Source of the DNA: Solea solea
Lineage: Eukaryota; Chordata; Actinopteri; Pleuronectiformes; Soleidae
DNA length: 64,000 nt
Assembly (NCBI RefSeq): GCF_958295425.1
Contig: NC_081135.1
Span: forward strand, 23,933,613 to 23,997,612
Direction of reading: 5' to 3'
In this document: piece after piece, positions 1 to 12,263 of the stretch
Layout of the letters: each line of letters opens with the position of its first letter
How positions within the stretch are numbered: the stretch's first letter is position 1
The notes under the pieces: model-generated
What the model was told of the DNA's origin: nothing
The model's input: only the letters and a program-made list of their open reading frames with translations
Databases searched by the model: none
Translations under genes and position numbers: made by a program

Positions 1-3000
1 TTACAATCTATAAATATCTACATAAAAGTGTTTTGCATTTTCTCTGGGCATAGGAATGTTATTCACTCACAGCGCTTGAAGATGCAAAGTACTGAAAGAA
101 AGAAACGTCATGGAAACGTCAGACCAAAGAGAATGATTTGATCACAGATTTCAGAAACAAACAAACAATGCCATTAACCTTACATGTTACTACCAAGATC
201 TGTAATTCTTTCTTGTACTTAATCTTCCTATTGTAGCACCAAGGACAAACAATGTCAGGCTATCTTTTTAGTGCAGTATTTTAAAAAGAAACTTCACACG
301 CAAAGCACATCTTTTAACTAAAGCACACAAAACATGTGCAGACATTTAGTTTACCTGCACATCTTAATATGTAAAGCCTTGTCAGACAACTTTTACAAAA
401 GACACATTGCAATGAGCCTCAACTCCCTCAGTTAGGTTACCTTAAATGAACAATTCAATGTAAATCAAAACAATTGAATTGAAATGACGACAGCTTTACT
501 TCCTCCTGTCTTCCATTAAACATAGTAGTGCCAAACAGTGCAGCTACAAGTTCAACGCATATCATTTATCAGGTTCATGATGCACTAATCATTAAGATTA
601 TTACATGGCAAAATTGGCACGATGTTAATAAAGTCCAAAATAAAACCTTGTGGTAATTACGAAGTGAAGTGAAGTGAAATCATAATTATATGTAGGGGAA
701 GAAAAGAAAACACTTGACGAGACAAATGTTTCTTTTGTATTTGTATGAGCGTGAGGCTTCATGGACAGGGTGGACAGCCTTGAAGGGACATATCACGGAT
801 ATGAATGACATATCGGTTCATATTTGGACAGTACGTTGACTATGTAGATTTATTTGACTGAACAAAGCCTGCATTCCTGTGTAGCACAGATTTGTCAACA
901 TGTACTATTCATATAACAGAAAGACAAACAACCAACCTACAGAAGTCAGTATAATCTCTATTCAACAAGCTTCACAGGAGCAATACTAAAAAGGAAATTA
1001 AAGGAATTTGGACAGCGCCAAAACAACGGTGAACATCTGTCAGAGCATCAGCTGGGAAGAGATGATAGGAAATGGTCATGTTTAAAGCCAGAAATATGCT
1101 TGTGTTGTATAGAGAACATTGTATAAAACACTGTGTAAATATTTGGTGATGGGATAAAGAAGTGTATGAATTGAGTTGTGTGTAATAGGAATGGGGTAGG
1201 TACATATATGTTTATAATTCTGGCTACTACTTTACAAACATGTGACGAGATTAAAATGTAAATGTGCAAATGTTGCACATGTGTTTGAAATAAAAAAAAT
1301 CTATCTATAGAGACACGGGTTGTGGTCTCTCATAAATGACCCTCAGTTGTCATGTGACCTATTTCCCACCCACATCAAGACTCACACTCACTTGAAGACA
1401 GCTGAGCCATCTATGCAGCAACAGAACAAACGCCTACTTCTCTCACATGTGAAACCTGAGTTACATTAGTGGCACCTTAATTCCCCATTTACCACAAACT
1501 GAGAACATGTTTTGCTGTAATTTCTTGTTCCAGCAGTGATGAGGCTGTCAGACTACAGAAAGTGGGGTGGAGATGTGATTTGCTGCTTTTAAAAGAAAAA
1601 TATATTTAAAAAAAAAACTGATACTCTGTGCTGAGACTGTCACAAACCTGGCTGTTTCCAAAGATGTTTTGGATAATACCTGCACCAAACAAATTGTCTC
1701 CTGCACAATGCCACAGTCTAGTCACTCTTGATCAAAAGGATACAGCGGTTGTGCTATTAGTCAGGAGTCTGACAGCTTTTGACGTGCACTGTAATAAAGC
1801 GGTTTTCTGCCTGGTATGAATCTGCATCTTGCTCATTGCTTGACAAATATATATATTTTTTTCCACAGGAGAGAGCACTGTACTGCACTGCACTGCACGT
1901 TTTCGTCACATAGTCGTTCATCAGTGTGAATCCTAATGCCGCTGTGCATGGCCCACAATGTGCCAAGGAACAGTCTGCAATGCTTTCATTCGCACAGAAA
2001 AAAACATAGTGTATGAAGGCAATTTGGCTCTCTCATTAAAAAGACATAAATGCCTCCGAACTTAATGGCATCTCACAGTAAAAGAGCAAGCCCTCAGAGT
2101 TTTGAGATTACATTCTAAGATTGTCACACAAACAAAAAAAGTTGGAGGACATGTTTGGATATCTTCACCTTTCATTCCAAAATCTACCACATGGGACAAA
2201 AATGCACTGGACTATAACTTATCCTGATCTTTTACCACTTTAAAGAGGTTACAGTATGTGATATGCTGAACCGTGAGGGAAAAACAGTGTTGCATGCAGA
2301 GTTGTATGTCACTAGACAGTGTGTTGTAATCACATGCCACTGCATATGTGCATCAAGATGTCAGAACCTTCTAAGCACTTGTCCTTATCAATATTTCAGG
2401 GAAGTTGATATCATACAGTGTAATTTGGCTACTACAATGGGACATGATGCAATTTCAAGTTTGTGTATCTTCATTTTGATCTTACAATTTCATCTACAAA
2501 TGAAGTATGATTTAAATCAGCTGCATATTTCCCACTCTTTAGACAGTAACAGCCTTCATGCAATTGCTACATATTGTTTATCTCTGTCTGTGAAAACATG
2601 TACAGTGAGTGAGCTCACATGACATACTCTGTCTCTGTGTTGTTCTGCCTGTAGTTGAAATAATCCCTTGAAACTGCGGCTGAACCCCAGTTTGCTGCCG
2701 TTCTTCCATTCATGCAAGTTATGGTGTAACTTCAACACCATCTGTTTTTTTTCCCGGTCTCTGTCTTTTCTCGACTTGGTCTAGGTCTTGTCTTGGTCTT
2801 GATACACTCTGGTCTTGGTATTGTCTTGGTCTCGGTTTAGGCGGTCTTGACTACAAGTCTACCACACACCACGGGCAAAGTAGCTTGAGGAGAAACTACT
2901 TCTCTTGATATTTTTCCTCCTTCCCTGAGGTCCTTAATTTTTATGTCCCACCACAGATTATACCTGTGGTGGTGATGGAGACTGATGGTGACTTTATCAG

Positions 3001-4978
3001 CCCATTTTTTATAAACTCTAACATTACATATGCCTGTAATTCCCAAAGTGGAACAATAGAAATATTCAAAATATAATGGAGGACACAGATGTGGCGTGCT
3101 TTGTCATCATATCATTGTATCATGTTTGTTGCTTTATTTCAGTTGCTCATAACTGTAGTTAAAAGGCTTTGGAGTGGGTTTACGTGACACACTTATTTTG
3201 TCAGAGTCTCTCTGGAGAGGAGATGTCCTTGGTCTGTAAGAACATGTGGCTTATTCAACAAGCACGGTCTCTGTGGTGCATCTGTACATCTCTGCACTGT
3301 CCTGCATCTCTCAGACAAGATGGGAATGAGACTGGGGACATGCATTATTTGTAACTGATACCATTCCTTAATGGTGTCTGGGCTCCCTCTGGCAGCCTAT
3401 AATGGACCGTTTTTGAGGTTCTCGGCATCTTGTTTGGCTATTTGACGGTGACAGAATGGGGACAGTGGGTGTCACCTGGGAAGAAACAAGAAGAACGATG
3501 GGACCCTTCATTTACTTGTCAGGAAACTGGCACTTGACATGGCGTGCATGCAGAGAGTGCTGGTTCAAGGAGTGGCAGATAACAAGGGTGGGGGAAGAGT
3601 GCCCTTCAAGAGAGAAAAGCTTCTTTCTTTCTTTGCAATAAAGAAACAAAGGATACAAATGTAATCAAAAGGAAGAAGTAATTGCTTGTTCACCAAAAAA
3701 AAAAAAAAGCAACAGCAGCAGTAATTATAAAAGAGTTTCATTAGATTTGCATATTTGCTACTATTTGAGTCACTCGGCGTATTACATCCTGTTATTACCT
3801 CTCTGTAGTGCATTTCTTTGTTTGCAGCTGAGTCTGTAACTTCAAATCAAAGGCATCTGCAAAAAAAAGTTGCACACCTACAGCCTCTCAGTCACTTACT
3901 GAGGCCTATTGTTTGAATAATTAAATGATATAAAGGTGATATATGTAAGAAATTGGTAATATTATGACATATATTATGATAAAATGACCACAATGTAGAC
4001 CAGTGATTCCCAAACTGGGGTGCACAAAGTCATGTAGGGGGTACAGGGGACAAAAACAGCCTGATTACATTTTGAAACTGGCCTATAAATACTGGTAGAC
4101 ATATAGTCAAATTCAGCCAAACATTGCAGTAGATTGAACTGGTATTCATTTTACTGTTAATTGTTCCATTTGGTGAGAAATAATTGACTTTGACATGGGA
4201 GGGGGTCTGTTGTGTTTGGGTCTGTTGTCCCACCAAACGGCACCCATTCATTAACACAGCCTGAAGCACTTCAACACACAGGACGCCAGCAGAAAGAGCA
4301 GAGATCAGCGATCTACTTAGTGTCAGAAATATTGAATGACACAGAACCTAAAAAGCCTCAAAAACGCACTCAAAAACATCTCAATCAGAGGACAAGAAAA
4401 AAACGAGGGTTTGCAGTGGAGGTAATTGAAAATAATAGATGGCTGAAAGTAAAAGGAAAAGGCTGATGACAGCCATGCTGGTGTGGACAAGGAGGCAAAA
4501 CAGGGAACTTCATCCCAGAGAAGCTAAAGGCCCTGGATGTAAACGCTGGTTCGAGGGTCGCCAGGTCGAGGCTCGGATGACTTTCCTTGGCGACTACTTC
4601 TTCTGTTGTCGAAAATGTCTTTTTCTGCTTGGTGAGCGCACAGTGGACCCAATGTCAGGGCCTTAACTGTCTCTCTCAAATTCAATAGATATTTAATGTG
4701 TTCCACTTCTGCTCTAAAGCAAACACACATTCACTTCAAATTTCTGCCTACTGCTGACTGACACACTGATGTTGACAAATGGGTTAATCTTGTATTCAAA
4801 TAACGAGACTGTGGGACAGTTATGTATGTGTAACAACATCTTATTTCTGTATTTTTGGAAAATCTGGAAACTAACGTCCCTGTTTCTATTTGGAATAATA
4901 GGCTACTATTCTACATGTTTTATATGTATATATCACCTTGAACAATTGATTCCAAATTTGGATGTTTAGTTGGGATTA
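1..4978. other. Intronic sequence at left edge
   Basis: No gene recognised. Around 4001 the string CAGTGATTCCCAAACTGGGG resembles the outer end of a hAT-type element, but no matching right end was found nearby. A GGTCTTG tract lies at 2755-2862. Confidence 0.45.
2755..2862. repeat. Degenerate GGTCTTG tandem tract
   Basis: Roughly ten imperfect copies of a GGTCTTG/GGTCTCG unit, as seen in the internal tracts of some fish repeats. No gene is supported across it. Confidence 0.6.
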
Positions 4979-5025
4979 CGGCAGCTCAGTATATAAGGTT
5001 ATCAACCTTATATACTGAGCTGCCG
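4979..5025. repeat. Perfect inverted repeat, 22-bp arms, 3-base loop
   Basis: Arm 4979-5000 and arm 5004-5025 are exact reverse complements (arm begins CGGCAGCTCAGTATATAAGG). The loop is ATC. The flanking bases no longer pair, so the boundaries are sharp. Confidence 0.97.
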
Positions 5026-5241
5026 ACACTCTGAGTAAGAACAAGTCTCTCTGCCTGTAAGGTCTTTGTGATTTTCACACGCCCTGCAGTCTGACACAAA
5101 GAGCCTGATTCCCAGACACACAATGTAACCTTGCAGCATGTAAGAGCAGGGAGGAAAAAAATCTCTACTAGGAGCAGAAACTAAATTACAAGCTGTACAC
5201 TCAGCTTGTAAAACGGATGAATAGACCCATGGAGGGATCAG

Positions 5242-5367
5242 CTAAGGATGCGGCTCAGAGACTTCACCATCTTCACTCACATCTGAATGGCCGTGTATCT
5301 TCACCGAGATCTGCCGTCTCTGTTTCAGATCCCGGGACAGCAGCGGTTTGACCTTCTGCTCGTCAGG
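5242..5367 (-). CDS. Orphan candidate terminal exon, 41 codons, unidentified gene
   Basis: On the minus strand a good acceptor (TTTGTTCTCTGCAG) is followed by 41 open codons with coding-like composition (many GAG, CAG, AAG, CTG codons) and then TAG. The product is hydrophilic and basic-to-acidic: it starts PDEQKVKPLLSRDLKQRRQ and ends with an acidic tail (DVSEDGEVSEP). A GTGAGT donor-like site at 5271-5276 would allow a shorter internal exon instead. Reading from HS6ST3 exon 1 (phase 2) gives a different frame with an early stop, so it does not extend HS6ST3. A MITE starts about 12 bases upstream of the acceptor. I do not recognise the protein and found no partner exons in the window. Confidence 0.35.
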   Translation of the reverse strand, partial: PDEQKVKPLLSRDLKQRRQISVKIHGHSDVSEDGEVSEPHP

Positions 5368-5384
5368 CTGCAGAGAACAAAGAC

Positions 5385-5700
5385 TTAAAGGTCCAGTGTG
5401 TCTAACAATTAGGAGAGTTTATTGGCAGACTTTGAATACACTACCTTTGAGTGTATAATTGCTTTAAAAAAAATCTAAGGCTAAGTATTTAATATGTACA
5501 CAAGGACCTTGTTTTATGAAGGCTGTCCTGTTTCAATAGCAGCTTGAATGGACAAACCAGGCAGAGCAAGCAAACAACTTCCTTTCTAATGTTCAAAGGC
5601 CACCAGAGTTCCGTGCCGTGCTTGGTAAAGAGAGGAGAGAGCGACAGAGTCCTCTTCTGTCAATCTCTTATAGGTGTCACCCGTTGCACACTTGACATTT
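5385..5700. mobile_element. TTAA-flanked MITE relic
   Basis: Begins TTAAAGGTCCAGTGTGT, the familiar end of a widespread teleost TTAA-type MITE, with later pieces such as GGCCACCAGAGTTCC and the GGAGAGAGCGACAG region also resembling that family. The right end is degraded and I cannot fix it to the base. Confidence 0.55.
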
Positions 5701-7120
5701 AAGTGGTGTAAAACAGTGCTGATACAGCTACAGAGCTCTGGTGCTCATATAACAAAATGTAGAAGCTACTTCCCTAATGACCTGATGTGGTGGGAAATGC
5801 ACAAATGCAATTCTATTTAATGTAAGGACTTCTAAATGGGGGAAGCTAAGCTAATCTACAAGTAAAATGACTATAAGACACAGTTCATACATAAGAGACA
5901 GCACAATAATTGGACAAGATACACTGATGTGAAAGTGGGATCAAAAAACCTAAATGTCCCATTACACTGCTAGTCCTAACTGCTTTTCTGTAATAGGAAA
6001 CCAATTAAACATTGTTATGTGACGGCTTGGTTTCAATTAGCCCGGTAGTGTAAAGCCTCCTGTCTAATTATGCTCTCCTTTTCATCTTCTGCTTTTAAGG
6101 ATCTTTGCAAGAGGCGGCAGAAGGGGAGACAAGGCTTGTAGATGCATGGTTTCTGAATTAATAATACCGCCAGAGATGAGGGCCATACACTGTTGGAGGA
6201 AACCACAGAATGTGTCACATCCCATAGCACAGAGCTCTGCATGCTGCTCGGAGAGCCTTACGCCCCACACAATACTCACACGACCGCAGCATTTCATCCC
6301 CGTAGTCCTTCCCCATATGCGGCAAATATCCCAAAGTGTAATTTAAAGACAGCAGCAGTGACAGTTTTTATCCACGTCATGGAATTTCATTATCTTCACG
6401 ACCATGAACATCATCATCATCATCATCAACATGACGGTTGGAATAATAGGCTACTGCGAATGGTGAGGTAGCAATTCCCTGTGTGGTGAGTGAACAAAGC
6501 CAACGATGGGGGAATTATTGATATCAGCGACTATCTGCAAGCGCTGACATAAAATGCCATCTAGTGATACTCCTCCTTATACTGCTACTGTATTTTCTCT
6601 GTGTTTTAATTCACTCTAGAGACAAATGGGTTTAGCAAGGGGAACTGCTGTCCTGTTCTCCACTTGTGAAGTGAAGGTTTTCAAATCCTATCAAACGGCC
6701 GCCCTGATTTTTGGCACGGATTGATTGTTTTTCTCTGGAGCCGAGATGAAGTTGACGCTCTTGTTTTTTAAAGTGGACAACCATGGAATTGGTACATACA
6801 TCCATGCTCTGATTAAGTGACTTTCAATCAAGGTAGCATCATGAATGCACTGACACGCTTAGCTATGACAGTGAAAATGAAATACCCACACAACGGTATG
6901 TTAGGATTCTGTCACTGCAGTAAGGTCGCCACGTCATCAAAATCAACATTTTTGTGCTTTAATCACTTATACAGTATATTGCTTGAAATGTCAACTTTAT
7001 AACAGCTTTAGAAGCCGTTTTTCCAAAACTCCAATTGCATTTTAGTGGATCCTCTGCCCTCGAATCTGCTATGAGATTTTTGATGACTCACTCTTTTTAC
7101 TCGGGGGAGTAAACTAAGTT
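5701..7120. other. Intronic sequence without recognised gene
   Basis: AT-rich with a short TCA tract at 6411-6428. Overlapping open frames on both strands at 6033-6471 are short and mutually antisense and show no family resemblance. Nothing else was identified. Confidence 0.5.
6411..6428. repeat. TCA trinucleotide repeat
   Basis: Six TCA units, the reason a short open frame here encodes a run of histidines. Confidence 0.9.
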
Positions 7121-7128
7121 GCCCCAAC

Positions 7129-8281
7129 CAGTGGCGTAACGTAATAACGACGGGCCCCAGTGCAAGCAAGTTTCTCATAACAAACACACACATACACACT
7201 ATGTGGATTTTACTTTGGCTATTGTATTGGAAAAGTAGAGAGAAGGGGTCAAAGGAGAAGCATTCAGAACCATGGACAGTGCTTAGTGCTAAGGGGTGAA
7301 AAAAGTGCAATAACTTCACAACAGGACAAGGAAAAACTGATGCGATAAACAATCTGCATAAACCACATCAAATATTTTTGCCATATATAGGTCATACACA
7401 GAATCTACTCGCTTTAACAACACTGGACAATGAATTATGCGCTCAGCAGCGACTTGAAAAGGTAACATGTCACACAAGGCATGGCAGCCCACCACCATAA
7501 TCCATATATGGAATGATGCCCGGTTTATTTCAGCCGTGATATCATGCTTAAATGTGACAAAATTGCAAGAAACGTTCCTTTTCCTTTCTTTGTCCCCGAA
7601 AAGATAGGTGGCAAGTAGACAGTGTTGGTGTCACGTTCACTCACAAATGCACTCCAGCATTTGTCTCTAAGAGAGTGCAGCTTTACGCACGTCTTTCTCC
7701 GGCTGCACATCAATGGTGCGGTGGAGTTTCCACTGTTCATACACCACACAGGCTACAACATATAACTGAGAGGACTCATGGAGTTCAGTTTTCATTGACA
7801 GGTGCCCCCAATCTCTCACTCCCTTCATCCATGCATTATTATGGAGGGGTGTAGCGGTGTGCGATATACTGTGTATCGTAGGACAGACAGCGCCAGGAGA
7901 CAAAACACAAACTCTACCAGCCTTGGAATCGACGTCGTTAGATTTAATAGCTAAACGTGGCTCATCGTCACTCACTCGCATGGAGGTGGTTTGGCTTCAA
8001 GAACACTGATGTCGCTCAAAAGACGCCAATCTGCAAACTATGTCGGAAAGCGGTTGCTGTCAAAGACAGCTCGTCAACAAATTTGTTTCACCACCGCACA
8101 GAATATGAAAAGCTTCAGCAGTCAGCGGTCGACCACGACCGGCCAGCTAAGGTACCGACAAGAAAACACACTCAGCAAACCCTGGCAGCATCATTCGGAG
8201 GGGCAACAGATGGCAAGCAATAACAAAAGCTGTCACCAATTACATAGCTCAAATAAGTATGTAGCAGTTGTTACGCCACTG
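7129..8281 (+). mobile_element. hAT DNA transposon, internally deleted, with exact 8-bp target duplication
   Basis: The 1153-bp unit starts CAGTGGCGTAAC and ends with its exact reverse complement GTTACGCCACTG. It is flanked on both sides by GCCCCAAC (7121-7128 and 8282-8289), the 8-bp target duplication expected of hAT elements. The interior carries a BED zinc-finger frame near the right side, consistent with a hAT-type source. No full transposase or RNase H-like domain remains, so it is non-autonomous. Confidence 0.88.
7957..8223 (+). pseudogene. BED zinc finger fragment of a hAT/ZBED-type transposase
   Basis: Open frame of 88 codons containing WRWFGFKNTD, then CKLCRKAVAVKDSSSTNLFH and a following HRTEYEKLQ segment. 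This fits the BED finger pattern (aromatic start, C-x2-C, TTNL-like helix, H-x4-5-H), with the second His position degraded. The frame ends soon after at TAA with no catalytic domain, so it is a remnant inside the hAT element. Such proteins bind transposon ends, but no function is implied here. Confidence 0.75.
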
Positions 8282-8289
8282 GCCCCAAC

Positions 8290-9611
8290 CCAATATACCA
8301 TTGACTCCATCGCAGGGATTTACTTGCATGTCTCTGATCCCTCCCTTTAAATGGCACCACACTTTAGAAAACAAACACGTTGTATTGTACAAACTTCTAG
8401 AACACTAGACACTAGACTGACATTAAGAAAATCTCAACATTGCACACGGTTCAGTTCACAATCTTTAAATCCGCAAAGTTGTCAGGGACAAGATAATCTG
8501 TCTCCAGATAATCCTTACAGTGACTTCCACACTGAAGAGCTTTAATGGTTTCTGCCTATTGAGCCCCGACTCATTATGACAAATATAGCTAATCAAGAAT
8601 AGTGGAGCTGATGCTGATTTTATGTCGTTATGATTTTACTGTAAGTGACTGGGTGGTTTGAAGCACTTGGCTTTATTTGAACTGCACTGAGCGCAGTGAC
8701 AGTGGCACTGTAACAAGACAAATAAATATCTAAATGTTATTCTCTATAATATGCTAAGGTTAATGTAACTTCATCTTTCTATAATTACTGTTATGTAGTT
8801 CTTCCTAATTGTGTTGCAGCTGCAATCATGATACATTCAGTGTTCATTTTCTTCAATATACATTTTAATGTTAATGTTGCTAATTTAGCTGTCAGCCATA
8901 TTGGTTAAATTGAAGTGTTGTGGAACTACTTTCTACATGACTAATGTCGTGAATCTGATCTTGTTTTTCTGGATTATTCAAGCTGCTACTTTGGACAATG
9001 GACTTTTAACCAATAATGCACATTTTCAGCGTGCAATATGCAGTTGTCAAACCAGAGTTTGTGAAACATACCGACGTGGAATTTTGGATTTCAATACCAT
9101 ACCACAAATGTGAATTAATCCTTCCTTTGTATTTTATTGAAAATAACCACAGCAAGTTATTGACACTTCTCTCATAACACATTAGTCATTCTATATCAGA
9201 CACAAGATGTAACATATTAATAACTTTGGAACAAAAAAAAGAGATGAAAACAAATAACAAATACTTTGCACGTCTGTTGGAAGACACAGACACATGACAG
9301 GAATCAAAGCAGCAAACTGAGGATCAAACACTGTCTAACTTGATTGATTTAATGCAACAATTCTGTACTCGACCTTCAGCAGGCACAAATAAAACCCTGT
9401 TGAAGTTCGACTAATGACACGTCGCAATAAATGTATCAATGTAAGTGAGACAGGTGTTCTTTGTAAAAAGAAACTATGTAACATTTGAAAACAGGCTCTG
9501 TCAAGCAATAACCTTTTGTGTATACAGCAGCAGCGCAGGGGCAGGCAGGGACAAGAAGAATATACCCTGTTAAACCTTTTTTGGAGCAGTAGAATTCACC
9601 TAGAATTAACC
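8290..9611. other. Intronic sequence without recognised gene
   Basis: AT-rich sequence with no repeat or coding segment I can support. The 70-codon frame at 8901-9113 lacks any family resemblance. Confidence 0.5.
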
Positions 9612-9938
9612 CAGGGATGTCAGACTCATTTTAGTTCAGCGCAATTTGATCTCAAGTGGGCCGGACCAGCAAAATAATAGCATAATAACCTATAAACAAC
9701 AAGGACACTCTCTTCGTTTTACATTTAATGAAGTATTTGTTTTTACATAACACATTATGAATAACCTGAACTTTCTTGAGAAAAAATAAGTGCAATTTCA
9801 ACATTATACCTACATTTACCATTTCCACTTTACCTCTCTAATTGTGCATTACAACAAGGTATCTGGAGCTGAAAAATGCCAGCTCAGAACCTCTGGTGGG
9901 TCGATTCTGCCCCACAGGCCGTATGTTTGACATCCCTG
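9612..9938. mobile_element. Short hAT-like element with inverted ends
   Basis: 327 bp starting CAGGGATGTCAGAC and ending GTTTGACATCCCTG, near-perfect inverted repeats of a common fish and vertebrate non-autonomous hAT family. Flanking octamers (AATTAACC and CTCTAACC) agree at five of eight positions, compatible with an aged target duplication. Confidence 0.75.
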
Positions 9939-10184
9939 CTCTAACCTGTTTGTATCTGTCTGTACTGGTAAAGGGCATTTTCTGAGTCAAAGATTTGTAT
10001 AGAGCACTCTTTCAACTCATGGTAAAACCGTCATCAGTTAACACTAAAGCAACACCCACACTGCCAAAGTGAGGACACATTAATTGAATTACTGAATGAT
10101 AACATGTTCAACATGTAATGAATTATGGTTCAACACAACATTTTCTTTGTCAATTGATCAAACACTCTACTTTTTTTTTTTTTT

Positions 10185-10885
10185 GCTTTTCCATCAGAGA
10201 TAGTACCTGGTACCTGATGCTTTTTTTAGGACCTGCTCTAGTGAGGTTCCAAGCAAGCTGAGCTGATACTAAAATGTGATCAACAGACTGCCAGCCACTG
10301 ATTGGTCAGAAAGTGTCGTTACTGGAAGAGTCATGAACCCGACACAGGAATGAAACGTAACAATGCTGAACTGTAGATCCGTTAAGAAGACTGTTAATCT
10401 CCAACATTTAGCAAGAAAATCTCACTATTTAGCAGTGGAGTCTGGCGTATTTAGCGACAGCACTGCCAAAAGCCCCATCACAAGGGCAGCCCGTGGCCAA
10501 GTGGAAAGGGAACTTGACTTGTAACCGGTTCAAATCCCCACCCAGCCAAAAAGGGCTGGGGTACCCCTGAGCAACTCCCAATGCTCCGCGGGCGCTACTC
10601 AGTGTGGCAGCCCACTGCTCCAAATTCTAGGATGGGTCAAAATGCAGAGGAATACTTTCCCTAAGGGGATTATTAAACTTTAAACAAGCTCTTCCGCCGT
10701 ATTTTAGTTCAGTGACTGTGTCAGACGGAGTCTGCGCTGTGGTCATGCAGGAAGTCCTGAACTAATCTTTTTACAAATTTACTAATCCTAATGATTCGGT
10801 ACACAGAAAATAACTGCTTTGCTCATCACTAGTTTGTGTGTATAAAACCACGTCACGGCCACGTCGAGGTACTGTGTGTAGTAAT
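10185..10885. mobile_element. Interspersed DNA element, copy 1, interrupted by a SINE
   Basis: Shares blocks with the copy at 38656-39100: the TAGTACCTGGTAC start, the GATTGGTCAGA segment, the AACTGTAGATC segment and the GTATAAAAC part. The SINE at 10484-10683 lies inside it, which dates the SINE as the younger insertion. Ends are approximate. Confidence 0.6.
10484..10683 (+). mobile_element. tRNA-derived SINE, copy 1
   Basis: The head has an RNA polymerase III A box TGGCCAAGTGG (10494-10504) and B box GGTTCAAATCC (10527-10537). It then continues with the non-tRNA body GAGCAACTCCCAATGCTC and the tail GGATGGGTCAAAATGCAGAG seen in the other copies here. Best preserved promoter boxes of the four copies. 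Confidence 0.85.
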
Positions 10886-12231
10886 GGAAAGCGATGTGCC
10901 CAAAACCAAGAAGCGCTAGAACTGTATGGGGGGAAAGTGTCATAAATCCCTGCTAAAAACTCTTCCTCATGAGCACATTTTCTCTGCAGATAAAAACCTG
11001 AATATTTTTCAACATTGAACTCCAGCCATGCCGTACACAATATTGCGGTAGTCACACAATAAATCAGAAAGTTTAGTCGAAGAAAACCTACAATTGCTTT
11101 GATGTGGCACCGTGCCCAGCTGCCCTCGGAAACCAGTCTGGCTCTGTGTGAGCAGGATTTGCATGATGAGCCTCGTGTGCTGTGCCAAGCAGTGACCAAA
11201 GGTTTGTATTTACAGATGCCAGACAGAAAACTAGTCTTTAGTCCATCAGATCAGCAGGTCAGTCAAACAAGATTATTTGGACGCGAGATAGCAAAGATAA
11301 CTTATTTGCAACAGATACAGACTGGGGATCAAGGTTTTGAGTGCACATTGCTGTTTTTTTGTGGAGGCCGGGGTGAAATGTACCCAATTTGTCCAAAATG
11401 CACAAAGATAAAAGTAGTTATTTATTCTTACAGAGCAAAAAATAAAAATTCAATATGACACAGCATTAAATATTATTAAAATGCCCTCAGGACTGCCAGA
11501 TCATTGCAAAATGCTGAATAGTACTGTGCAAGAGAATCCTACATGGAAATACCTTTCGGTTACAGGTTTATTTCAGAAAAAGTTATATTATACACTATTA
11601 GTTTAAGATATAAGACACAACAATTTTGCACCTTTGTATGTTAATCAATTCTGCTGCTGCTAACAGGTCGAATTCTACTCCCCTTATTCAGCTCTGACAC
11701 TCCACTAATGTAAATTTGTAGGGATGCACCAATACCACTTTTATGAGTATAACAGTGAAAAACTGTATGTATTGAAGGTGAAATGAATCTAAGAATATGA
11801 CAAAAACAGACATAAAATAAAATAATAACCCTAATGATAACAAAGAACATATCGCAGACGAAGCGTTTGCACAAGCACACTTTGCATTACCGTAACTACG
11901 CTTTGTGGTTTGTTGGAAAATGTCTGTATATAATTTCCATTTTTTGGCCTGTTTTTGGACATTGAGACAAAAACTCAAACAAATATATTTGTTAAAATAA
12001 AAACAAAACTCTACAGTTTTTTTTTTCTTAAAGAAAACTTTTTTCTTTTTCCTTCATTTTAAATTGTTGAAACACTAATTTTAACATGCAGTAAACTGAA
12101 TTAAACTGCAAGATACTGGAAGTTTACTCACAGGACATGTTATGGCCCTTTTATAGTTAAAATACCCCCCCCCCTCCAAAAAAAAGGTCCAGAAAGAATT
12201 TTGAGGTGTTAAAAGATTATTTATAACAATA

Positions 12232-12263
12232 TTAATAATGATAATAATAATTATCATTATTAA
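12232..12263. repeat. AT-only perfect inverted repeat, 14-bp arms
   Basis: Arm 12232-12245 (TTAATAATGATAAT) and arm 12250-12263 are exact reverse complements around AATA. Low complexity, so it may have arisen by chance in the surrounding ATA-rich tract. Confidence 0.8.

Noticed and set aside
4001..4700. hAT-type element starting CAGTGATTCCCAAACTGGGG
   Set aside because: Left end looks right but no inverted partner or target duplication was found within a plausible distance.
5222..5350. Plus-strand frame MEGSAKDAAQRLHHL opposite the orphan exon
   Set aside because: Antisense of the minus-strand candidate, which alone has a proper acceptor and coding-like codon use.
10484..10560. Possible functional tRNA gene (A and B boxes present)
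   Set aside because: No complete cloverleaf, and the same head is fused to a shared non-tRNA body in three other copies, so it is a SINE.
10771..11458. Opposing 142- and 119-codon frames
   Set aside because: They overlap antisense to each other, begin at the edge of a repeat and match no family known to me.
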